DNA from: Cheilinus undulatus | Taxonomy: Eukaryota; Chordata; Actinopteri; Labriformes; Labridae | NCBI RefSeq assembly: GCF_018320785.1 | Contig: NC_054867.1 | Location: 29,825,855 to 29,889,854, forward strand | DNA length: 64,000 bases | Direction: 5' to 3' | In this document: in pieces, positions 50,101 to 61,400 of the stretch | Layout: each line of letters opens with the position of its first letter | Numbering within the stretch: the first letter of the stretch is position 1 | The notes under the pieces: generated by a model | Database searches by the model: none | Seen by the model: only the letters and a program-made list of their open reading frames with translations | What the model was told of the DNA's origin: nothing | Translations under genes and position numbers: made by a program

Positions 50101-51082
50101 CAGCACTAGTTTAATCTCCGACCAAAGCTCATTTGACTTGAACTCGTGGCGATACCTTGACAAAAAAGTAAGGGGGGAAACATAAAAGATGTATGTTTTT
50201 ATTCTGCTTGAAGTTTATCATAAGAGCATTTAAAACCACTTCAACAAGAGTTTTACCTCTTGAAAAGAGAATGTGCTGTACGAAGCACACCATTGATAAT
50301 GTGGAAGTCTCCACTCCTGAAGCGGGTCACCATCTCTGTCAGCAGGTCCGGCCATTTTTGAGGGAAATCTTCCCGTCCTATTATACTGATGGCATCACTC
50401 AACTGTGGAGAGAAGAACAACAAAAGTCTGAATGAGATTCCTTCTTCAAGTTTGGAAATCAGGAAATTGAAGGCTTTGTGAGTTTTGGGGATGCACCTGT
50501 TTTTGAATCTGCTCTGGGCTGCTGAGCATCAAATTTACAATGTTTGCTTTGATGGCTGTGCGATCTGGATCAGAAACTTTGTTTGGTTCATCTTCAACCT
50601 TTGAAAAAACATCACAAAAGTAGGATCATCTCTTTAGAACAGTTATAAAAACACAGTACAAAAACTATCCTGGGTTAGTGCTGTTTTTGTAAAGTCTGTC
50701 TACACAGTAATCTTGGTAAGACTCACAATGCGCCAATTTCTTTTGATGTAGTTTTTGAAAGTTACAGCAGCACAGACACGAATCACGTTATCTTGCGACT
50801 TCTCCAGCAGAGTGAGTAGTAATAAGGGGTAGTTCTGGTTTCCCTCCACAGACTCAAGAAACTTCTCAGCTGAGAAAAAAAACGTAAACAAAAAAAAAGC
50901 ATTACAAATCAGAGATATCAAGACAAGAGGTAGAAGGAAAAAGTTATGATAATCCAATTTAATAATAACCATCAGGAATATGTTGATGATGTATTACCTG
51001 GACGTCTGACAGTGGGGTCCGGGTCCAGTGTTTTCCTAAGGAACTCGGTTAGGGTTTGTAGATTAGCATCGTTCAGTTCCAT
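41104..51082 (-). CDS. cse1l: cse1l (exportin-2 / CAS), complete, 24 coding exons
   Basis: Exportin-2, the HEAT-repeat karyopherin that returns importin-alpha from nucleus to cytoplasm as a complex with RanGTP. Coding exons in transcript order: 51082-50998, 50869-50727, 50598-50497, 50402-50257, 50155-50065, 49982-49875, 47837-47745, 47650-47483, 47402-47273, 47153-47088, 46752-46550, 46448-46364, 46268-46207, 46118-45982, 45070-44967, 44853-44756, 44664-44514, 44435-44227, 43305-43208, 43116-43031, 42871-42790, 41876-41730, 41578-41347, 41193-41104. All 23 introns are GT-AG and phases agree throughout; total 2916 bp, 971 aa, the human length. The N-terminal importin-beta-type region (RRPAEKFLESVEGNQNYP), VTFKNYIKRNWR and the C-terminal half (KMFGMVLEKII, CPGRVPSM) are all recognisable. 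The longest intron, about 1.9 kb, follows coding exon 6. No damage seen. Confidence 0.97.
45114..45645. mobile_element. Inverted-repeat DNA element in cse1l intron, about 530 bp
   Basis: The left end agtgtatccaaaattacat and the reverse complement of the right end, agtgtgtcccaaatcacat, match closely with further similarity inward. No target duplication could be fixed and nothing is encoded; family not named. Confidence 0.5.
46902..47063. mobile_element. Short MITE in cse1l intron
   Basis: taaggggtgtggcaaga at the left and tctcgtcacactcctt at the right form an imperfect terminal inverted repeat (13 of 16). The flanks gtgacaa and gtgagaa look like a decayed target duplication. About 160 bp, non-coding, inside the intron after coding exon 10. 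Confidence 0.5.
47838..49874 (-). other. Long cse1l intron (after coding exon 6)
   Basis: About 2 kb without exon signals. attgctgcacaattcatc near 48320 and aaatcacaatcacaca near 48635 recall a worn hAT element, too diverged to delimit. Confidence 0.6.
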
Positions 51083-51871
51083 GTTAGCAGTTTCTAAAGA
51101 GAAAAAAACAGGGATCGAATAAATAGAGAGAGAGCTGTTTTAGTGACCACTTGACGTAATTTACTACAACAGGAGAAGGCTAAATATTTAAATTCACATT
51201 GATTGTAGCTTACTGTCATTAAACGTGTATTGGTTCGCTAAAAGTTACGCGATGGATGCAAAGTTGGCTGTACACATAAACTCACTTTGGTTAACGCAGT
51301 TGGCTTCATTCTTCTGCCGACAAATGAAAAGTTGATTTACAGCTGCAATACCAGTTTCAGTCTCATAATTATTCTGCATTCTGCTCCTGACGTTAGCATA
51401 CTAGCAGCTAGCCTAGCTAGAGCGGCTACATCGCAGCAATCTGGCATTAGCTCGGCTAGCTCCAATGACTGTAGATCGGTTTTGCAGACTAATGTCTATG
51501 CTAACTGTGTTGTCTTGCCCAAGCAAGTTAAACATAAACACATAGCCTAGTTGTTGGGACGCCCGCGATGTTTTAATTCACAGAAGCCTATCTATTGACC
51601 AGTGCTTTAAAATAACAAATGAACATACAACTATGTTCAAGGCGGCGTGGAGTGCTGTATCCTAACTCCAGCTCCTAGACCAAACCAACAACCGGTCTAC
51701 TGCCCTGCTAACATTAGCCTTAGCTTGCTAATATGTTCTGTGCTAACCATAAAGTTAGCTAAATGCTAAACAGCGTGTATTAACGGACATATATTGTACT
51801 GTGACTCAATTTTAGAATTTTGAAGCCAATATGACAGAATATACGAATGATTCAGCGGCGGTTTTCCTTAC

Positions 51872-51985
51872 CTTTACAGTAAATTTCAGTCAGAATGGGA
51901 TGGAGAGGCACTGTGAACCGTTCAGACGTGCTCGCCGTGCCAGCTTTCAAACGTCTACAGCAAAAGGAACTGCGCGGTCAGTATA
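51872..51985 (-). other. cse1l: cse1l 5' UTR exon (putative)
   Basis: A donor (AAAG followed by gtaagg) ends at 51872 on the minus strand and would join the acceptor at 51094 (ctctttag), just 11 nt before the ATG. The 5' limit is a guess set by the NRF1-like site at 51987-51998. The 0.78 kb intron between is rich in TAGC/GCTA words and otherwise empty. Confidence 0.5.
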
Positions 51986-51986
51986 C

Positions 51987-51998
51987 TGCGCAGGCGCA
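51987..51998. promoter_or_regulatory. NRF1-like site at cse1l promoter
   Basis: TGCGCAGGCGCA differs at one base from the palindromic NRF1 consensus YGCGCAYGCGCR. It lies just upstream of the inferred cse1l first exon in a locally CpG-rich, TATA-less stretch, as expected for a housekeeping gene. Confidence 0.5.
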
Positions 51999-52108
51999 CA
52001 TGTCAGAAAGAAGCCGAAGACACACCTCCTGCTTGGTACATTCCATGGGTTGACTAGCTGCAGGCAGTGTCACAAAAGTATTTACTATAAATTATCATCG
52101 ATTTTGTT

Positions 52109-52114
52109 TTTATT
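52109..52114 (-). other. Poly(A) signal of pbrm1 (candidate)
   Basis: AATAAA on the minus strand, about 390 nt after the pbrm1 stop; an ATTAAA at 52265-52270 is a nearer alternative. Either ends the transcript within about 300 bp of the cse1l promoter. Confidence 0.4.
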
Positions 52115-52499
52115 TAAGCCAGTGACCATTTCCACAATATAACCTCTTGTGTTAACTCAAGGCTTTATAAAGATGCTCAAGTTATAACTATCAAGTGATA
52201 TCTTAATAGAGTTCAAAAGCTGGCAGACTCTTTGAGGTAGACAAAAAGCCATTTTTTCTTCACATTTAATCGTGAAAGCATGAAGGCAATCATCACAGAA
52301 TGACAATCTTAAACAATAATGCACTTGGAACGGTTCATCTTAAATGTTAAACAAAAAATCATCTTCAACACAGAGATCAGCTGTAATGACTACAAACACA
52401 TTTTTTTAAACACAACATAAAGTAAACACTTTTAGTGAGCTTAATCCTCTTCCTGTCTCACAGGTACAGAGGGAACAGAGGCTCAGGATTATGAGCATG

Positions 52500-55400
52500 C
52501 TACAGATTGTGCGTCTGTCGAATGTTTAAGGTGTCTCGCAGCATCAGGTCACGGAGGCGCCAAAGTGCATCTGCCATTGTCTTGTGGGCCCCTTTACTCT
52601 TCAGCCAGTGGGATGGTAGTCTGCTCTCCTGCTCTTTTGTCAGACGCACATCCTGTTTTTGAACTGAAAGTGCACAAATAAAGCATTAAAAGTACAAGTG
52701 CTAAGATTTCATCATTTCAATAAAATTATTAATCACATATTGGGACTGATGAAAGTGATGTTTATGTTTCTTTGAGGTTATATACATCTATACATAAATA
52801 CAAAAAATATATTAAAATCTAAAAAAACTAGGGTAGCCCATTTAATCACCATTTTTAACTGATTTTAATGAATATTAACCTGAAAGAGTTTGGTCCCACT
52901 TGCTGATGGTAGAGGACTCTGCAGTGAGGCCCTCGATGTATTTGAGGTATGCCTCAGAGTGGAGCAGCCGCTGAGTTTTGGCTGGCGGGGATACAAACAC
53001 TGGGGTGGAAGGCTGCTGGAGGGCAGGTGATCCCATGTGGCCTTGTCCTGGATAGGGTGGTGGTGCCTGCTGCCCTGAGCTCAGCACACCCATCTAACAG
53101 ACAAATTATAATAACTGTAATATTTAGCACTGAATTCTTTATTTATTTCACATAAGAATACCCAAAGCATGCTTTCTTATTCAGTCCTAATAAAGAGGTA
53201 CTGCAGTTTTAAATTCAAATGTCACAGAGTTACATATGTTCATTTGTATTTGTTAGCTGGGGTTTTGAGGATGAGATAGGCCATCAAAGCAATAAGGGGT
53301 TAAGTGACAGGCCAGAGGAGGGGAAACCAAGACTGGTGCACCGTAATGGGCACAAACACACCTTCTAAAAACTTCAACAATGCTTGGACTATTTGCTCTA
53401 AATATTATATAGACTTTTTGAGAAACAAAATACCATAATGTAAGTTATAAAGCTATACCTTAAAAGCTCTAGGTCAACGCAATGCTGAGACATTATCTGA
53501 ATGTTAAAGTAGCTAATACAAGACTCAAAAGTCTATCTTTGTCTGAATTCATTTTACTATAAAGGGGATTTTTAATTTTCTTGATATTATTCCTGAGTCT
53601 CATTTTAATCTCCAACACATTCAGTAGATCTGCACAAAGACAGCAAAATTTATTTAAATTTTGGTCCTATATACATTACAAAGCCTTACAGCTTACCTGG
53701 GATCCATGCGTGTTTCCAGTTCCACCTGCCACACCAGAGATCCCTGCAGTGATACAATCATGAGGGCATTACAACAACAAGCCAATTTTTGAAGGTGAGT
53801 ATTACAAAATAATACCCAGAGTCCAAAAATTGAATTAACAGGTTTCATTACAATCCCATTCCAACAACTATGACTTTCAAGTATGTATATGTTGATTAAA
53901 CCCTCAGGTTTCAGCATTTTACTAATTGTTTTGATAAGATTACTGGTGATATGCAGAGCTAATAACAAAGCTCCAGTTGAGGCTTTATCTGCCCAACCGA
54001 CTTGTTATCATCTAAAAAACCTCAGCCTATTGGTACAGGTAGCCCCTCCAGCAAGTCAGACTAGTAGACAGGAAGCAACTGCATGGGATGGTGGGGTGAT
54101 TTTGACATTGCTCTTACCAAAGTATGGCATTCCAGGAAGCCCAGGTATAATGGGCAGGAGATGCTGGGGGAAAACAGGCACCCCTGTGTGGTGTAGTGGT
54201 ATGCTGGTCATACTAAGCATGCTGTTAATGTGGCCTCTCGTGGGTATCAGAGCTGACCTGTATCCCCCCATCATACCTTGTTAGGAAGGAGAGGTGGTAG
54301 CACAAGACAGCAACATGCATCAGTCATGCATCCACTACTTCACTATCAAGCATAGAGAAATATCGTCATATATATCAGACTATTCAATCTGTGGCTAAGA
54401 CATTCATTATCTCTGTTGAGCCCTTTGATCATTTCTAAAAAAAAGTTGAATATTATTAAAAAGGCATATTTTAAAGAATTTATCCATACTATTTAAGCTG
54501 AGAGTATTTGGAAGAGTATACTTGTATAGAAAAAGACAAATGCAACATTGGGTTTATTAGAAAGCAACCTATTATCCCTACATATTGACATGTCAATGTT
54601 TAAAAAATTAAAACTTCTAGCTCCAGAGATCTGATTTAGGAAACAAATTTCCAGTCCGAGACGTCACCTTTAGCCCTTCTAAAGCAGAAACTTAATAAGT
54701 CTGATACATATGCTTTCATTGAATCTACAGATCATTATGATAGACTAGAATGAAAATGAAAGCCACACAAACAAACAGAACGGTAAACAGATACATATGC
54801 TCTACTGTCAGGCACTAATTCATTCATTATTGTTAAATGGTGCACAGCTAAACATTCTGCTTCATGATCTACATCAACACAGAGAACAAAGAGTAGTGTA
54901 CAACAGTCCAGGTGTGGGATCTATAAACGATGTCAGAGGCATCACAAACACAAACATGCTGGCATGGGTGTGATCAGAAAACTAAAAAATGTTAACAAAT
55001 CTAGCAGTTCAGCTTCATTTTTCAGCCTTCTAGTGTACACTGGGGATCCATCTGCATCTATGAGGGGTTACCTGACACAGGCGTCATGCTGGGATTTAGC
55101 ATCCCCATGGGGGTTGGGGGAGGCACCACCCCCATCAGAGCCCCTACTGGGGTACCTGCTCTAGGGGACGTCTGATGATGAGCCCTCTCGCGCTCCTGCT
55201 GCTCAGCCACTTTAGCTGCTCGCTCTGTAGAACAAATAGGACAAAAGGAGATAAAGATCCCGATTCTTGGAATATAGACAACTGAAGCAAGCCTAGAATT
55301 TCATTTTTAAAAAGTTCTGCTCACCTTCATATTCAGCTTTCTTTGAGCCCTCCAGATTCCTCCACTCTGTGCCAACGAGGCGGCTCAGCTCCCCAAAGGA

Positions 55401-58400
55401 GAAGTCTGGGTGCTGGGCTTTGATGACCGCTCGCATCTCACTGCTGAACAGGATGTAGCCGCTCATGTTGATCTTCCGCTTTGAACCCTCTTTCTTTGAG
55501 AGCCCCTTTATGGATTTTGGTGTGGACTGCAACCAGTCACAGGAGATTGGCTCACATCAACTTTATGAATACATAACTTCTTGTAAGGTTGTTAGAGAAA
55601 GTGAGGTTTACATTTAAATACTTTCACCCTACCTGCGGAGGAGTGTAAGGCATGATGTCCATGTCACTGGACATAGATGATTGCATCTGAGGAAGAGATG
55701 TGTCTCCGAGCTCGCCATCATCGTCCCCAAGATCCTCTAACTCTTCATCCGTCATATCAGCAAATTTAGCCTCCAGTTCTTCTATTTTCCTGTCCAGGAG
55801 AGGAGATGGCTCCTTCTGGGGCACAATGAGCTTCCTGTAGAGTACAATCAGAGGAACAAACTGTGCCAATTTCTCACCTTTTGAAAAAAACCATTATTTT
55901 TAGAAGGACTGACTGCTATACTTTAAGTTACTATTTCATTTAAATTAAAACCACGAATGGAAAATCACAAAGGAAAAAAATAAATAAAATAACAGATATT
56001 TTTCGGTATTATGGATTTGTGTATTTTCTGTCCTTTTTTAAACAAGGTGTTTTTTTCCAAGAATGAGGGAGTTTTTCACCTAAAGTAGTAGATTTCATCC
56101 TCCACTACTTTCCCTGAGAGAGAAAAGCGCTTAAGACCTTTAAACTTCTTCATCTGCTTTTCACTCTCTATGTAGCGGCTCTCACAGAGCAGAACGTTCT
56201 CCTCAGGCACTTCGGTTGGCCGACAGGACAGGTAGTCTTTGTATGACAACACCACACACTTCCCTGTGGAGCAACAAAACTGACTTAGTGAGCACATTTC
56301 ATCACTTTCTGAATAAAAGTTGTTTTATAAAGTCCAGTCAGTCTGGAGGGCACCTATGATGCAGGTCATGGGGCAGGTCTCTTCCAGGTTGCTCAGGAAC
56401 ACTTCCTTCTTGTAGAACATCTTGGTGGGCTCGTGCTCCGTTTCCTCTGGATGGATGAAAATTGGACCAAAGAAGTAGCCGGCTCCATCTCTCATCCACA
56501 TTTTCTCAATCCTATTCAATGAAATGTAAAAAAACAAGTTGCACAGAATACATCATAAAGCTGCAAGGTTATAATCATTTAGAATTTTTTTTATTGATTT
56601 TCATCGTATTTTGAGATTTTCTTTACAACTTTCATTTACTTTTATTCAGCTTTTGACACTTGCTTGTAAATGTAGTTTCTATTTCATCAAAATATTTAAG
56701 TTTGTTTTAGTTTTTAGCATTAGTGTCAGCCGATTTTTAATAACTGACCATTGTCAGGAACAAGACAAAAGAGTAATAAATAGTATTTTAAATAAAACAC
56801 AAAACACAATACCAATTTCAAGCATGTATTCAAAAGCTAAACAACCACAAATATCTGCATAAGACTCCGCATGATTGTGAAAAAAATGTACAGATGAAAC
56901 CCAGACAATTTCTCTGTAATTTCAGCTTATTTTAGTTTGTTTTTCATACGGTTTTGGTTAGTTCATTTTAACATATCTATATTTCTGTTACAGAGATTTT
57001 TTTTTCTTTTTAGAAAAAAAAAACCAAACGGTTTTCTTTAAATGTCTGGTAATGCTTATCTCTTCCAGCCATCAAAATACAGCTGATAGCACTGTTCGAT
57101 ATTTACTGTACCTGCCCACTCGGTGGCGCACCAGTCCATGTGAACCAATGTAAACATAGTCTCCCACTTTAAGCCACAGATTGTTGTAGCTGAGCTGTTC
57201 GTAGTATTGACATCCTGGCTCCCCGTTGGTCATTTCCATTGGAACATCCTCCCTCTCCTGCAGACACACATGATTTTCCTGAAAACAGTTTTTGTTATTT
57301 TACCTGTACTCTGGTTGATTTTGTAGGAAATCAAACAACAACATGTGTTCACCTTTTCTATAATAACATCTGTTATTTTGCTTTCATCAGTTGTCTCCGG
57401 TGGTTTCTCCTCTTGTTTGGGGGCAAACATGGACGCCACACGGACGACAGGCAGTGGGACCTCTCTGGGAAGAAAGCGGACTGAGCTCAAGGGCATGGTC
57501 CACATCTTGATCTTCTTGAAGGACTTGGACTTGGCAGAGTAGCGAGACTCACACACATAAACATCCTCGGCTCTGAAGCCCTCTGGGTGAAGTTTGAAGT
57601 ACTCCTTGAATCCAACACAACATGGACATTTGTTTGACACACAGTACAACAACAAATACTTAAAATGTAACAATAAAGCACTCACCTTTACAAACATGAC
57701 CACACATTTTCCCAGAATTTTGCTAACAGGAGCTTTGTTGTAATAGTCGCTCTTAAAAACTTCTTTTTCCAGGAACTTCCTCGTGGCAAGATGAAATGTT
57801 TCATTTGGCCGATAGAACCAGCAGCCGTAAAGCCACTTCTCACCTGAATGAATTAAAACTATCATCAACAAAAAGTATTGGAGCGTATCAACTCTGTTAT
57901 TTCATGTTTCCTTGTTCCTGGATCCTTGCTTCAGCTGGAATTTGCTTAGTTTTCTCATGATATGTGATTTCCCTTTTTAAGTTTCAATGGATTTTATATG
58001 AGTTACATTTCTATTTCAGACATTTTTTTAACTGTACATAAAGATGGACAACATGCCTCAACCTCCTCCTTCCATGATGGGTGTTGACATATGCATTTGG
58101 TCAGAGTATGTGCAGTGAGGATCAGCTGGAAGTAATAATGTTAAACTGCTGTCACAAATGAAAAATAATGTATTGATAAGTTGGCAAACATCCCTCCTGT
58201 TGAGACACTCCACAGCAGAACAGATTCTTGGGTCTCTCTGAACCAGACAATTAAATCATCTATCACTGTCTGGTAGATGCTTTGCTTTATAGACAAATAT
58301 TTAGATACTTGTCTATAAAGATGGGTAATTGTAAGATACTGTTAAATTAGAGCTGATCTGTCAGAGTGGACATTGTTCTGCCTGTTGTTGTTGTCACCAT

Positions 58401-61400
58401 AAATTGTTTTACTTGTCTGCCAGCCTGCTGATAGATGATTAGGTAATACAGCTCGGACTACAACTGTACTAAAAATAGAAACATGAGCACCTAACACAGT
58501 GAAAATCCACCTTAAATAGAGAATAGAAATACGCTGACTCTTGTGTTAGTGTTTGTAATGCTTCCTCTCACTGTTTCCCATGCACTATGTCCTGGTGTTA
58601 TACAGCCTTACATAAGCCTCATTCCTCAACAGAGCTATCAATCATGGCATGCCATGTCTCAGCTTTTAGCATGGAGGAGCCAGGGTTTATGACCTACGCT
58701 GCAGCCGGTCAGTTTAGGGAAGCTCTAAATCATTTGGCTTTGCTTAGAGCAAGAGTTGCACTGTCCATTCTTTATATAGTCATGATTTCGACAGAAAATA
58801 TCATAAAATATAGAATTCATATATAGAAATAATAATTTCAAATGTTAATATATAAAATGTCCATTAATAAAAGAGCAAACAACAAATAAATCATATAAAT
58901 GTATTATATTGTGAAAATAATTGTGTCCCTTAAGATGAAAAAAAGTCAACTAATTATAAATACACAAATCTTGTTAGAATCCAGCTGAAGAGTCTAGGGA
59001 TAGGACCTTTACCTTACAGATACTGAACAAGATCTAGCAGGAAATATAAACATGCCTACCTTTTAAATAAACAATGATTATCTTTAACAAATGACTGACC
59101 TGTGTCATCCTGCCACAGGCGTTCAATGTAGATGATATGAGGCTGAAGATTTGGCTCTGCAGGTTCCACATACACATAGTCTCCCACATGGTACATGCTG
59201 TCTTTGAAGCTGCAGTCCTGACTGTATGTTCGCTGCAGGCTGGACTGCCACAGTCCTCCAACAGAGTCTTCTCTCTTCTCTGCTTCTGGGAATTCAAAAC
59301 TAACTCAGTAAAACTAATATATAACTGTGCATGACAGAACCTCTGTATGCTATGATCTTTGATATAAACTGAACCAATTACCCCTTTTTTCCTCTTCCCT
59401 CTTGATTTTGTCTTCCTCAAACTCCTTGGGAAGCTTTTCTTTCTTCTCCTTCTCCACATCGCTGTGCAGATGTTTAGATGTGTAGCTGAGAGCAGGAGAC
59501 ATTAGGATCTCTCCATTCTTACATAGCTCATCTCTGATGCGAATAAAGAATTGTTGCAGCTCCACAGCGTCTTCAAAGATCTCTGAATCCGTCCTGTCAT
59601 AAAGAGGTGTGGTAAGGTAACTTTAACTTTTTTGGAGTACAATAATATGATGATTTTTGCACAGCATGCTAGACATTACCTATTCAATCGTCTGGCCTTT
59701 TCCAGCACCTCAAACATGTGGTCCTGAAACACATCCAACCTCTTATAGCGCCCTCGATCAACATTAGTCCTGATAATCTCAAAATTGAGTCCTGGCTTGT
59801 CAGGATTTGCCGGATCTAAGGCGGGAATCTCTGCAAGTGAATCGCTGTAGCAACGACCTTCATCATCTTGGTGACCAAGCACAGAGACAAACAGGCTCCG
59901 AATGAGTTCCTGAATGAGGCGAGGTACATCTGGCACATGGGCATCATCACCTCCCTCCAGGTCCCGCCTGGTCTCCAGCAGCACCCTGTGCAGCACAAGG
60001 GCATCACGGTAAATCAGAGACTCTGGCTCATTGTATGTGCAGGCGTTGTTAAACATGAGCACCAAGTCCTCCACTAGTGCATCCACATCCTGGTACTTGT
60101 TCGCCATCATGTGGCTCTTGATTTTCTCCATGTCCACAGGTTTCTTGATGGCGATGTAGTAATCAGGGAGCTCAGCCCGAGACGGCAAGCGAAGGAAGAT
60201 GGTGCTGAGGCGACGGCCCCGTTTGTCTGTGTAGTTCTTCACTGCTTCATAAAGCTCATTCAGTTTCTGCTGTAGAGGTGTTAGGTACTTGGACTTCTTC
60301 AGTGTGATGTTGTTCTTTCCTGCAATGAAATTAATCAGATTGTTTTTTTTTAATGGAATACTTTTGATGACTACATATAAATCCAACTAAAGCTCATAAA
60401 TTAAGATTTGAAATTAACTTTTAGATTCACTGGTCAAGGTGGTGGGTAAATTAAAAATTCACCCAAAGATGTTTTTCAGCAGCCAAAAAACAAGCTGTGT
60501 TTTGTGATGGATACATTTCTTTCAGGACACCTTATAATTGGCAGCGCATCTCTGTGTCTGTCTGTATCTATTTGTACACCACCTCATTGCTCCAGTTGTC
60601 CTTTATACGTCTCAGAGGACTTCTTGGTGTACTGGTTTGAAACAGTCGCCATAAAAAAAATCTGAAATATATACAGATTTCAATAAAATCCTAAACTGTT
60701 GCATCACATCATCATTCAGGACCATCCTGTGGTCCACTTTGTCTGAAAACATGGTCTTCTGATGTGCTGATGTAAGGTGAGCCTACTGCATCCCTTCCTG
60801 TTTGTACAGGTCCTAAGCTGCTGTGTTTGTCATAGCATCAGTTGAGCTAAAGCTAGCGGCAGTTCTCTTAGCCTCCCTTTCCTCTTCAAATGCAACTCAG
60901 CATAGCCTAGCTTAGCTTATTTATTTATTTATTACAAGGGACAATGTGCATTAATGAACATGGACATGTAAAAGTGCCAGATTGTAGCCATAGGCTAATT
61001 TCCATCTGTAGTCCCCAGCAGGTTGATGGTATATACAACAAAGAATACATTAAAATCTACATAAAATCAGACAACATCAAGATATCAGACAACATAAACA
61101 GTACAAAAAAATTTAAAGACCCAAATATAACACTTTAGTGTAGCACTTAGCCTAGCTATGGCTTCTCTCTCCGCCTCCGCCTCTCCTGCTCTCTTTTGCC
61201 CGTTGTGACAAATTTTCGTTTTCCCCACCCTCCTTTACTGATAATGGTACTTGTTTCATTTTCGTAACAATCTATTATTTTCTTATTAGATCACAGATAT
61301 TTAGATAAGCACACTTGTAAAAAAAAAAAAAAAAATTTGAAATGAGACCTATGTACTCTGCCTTTGTTGTAAAAATTAAGTCCATCCCCTGGATCTGCCC

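Noticed and set aside
57230-57871. 213-codon continuous frame in pbrm1
   Set aside because: Reads through two introns with clear donors and acceptors; the exons on either side join in the expected phase.
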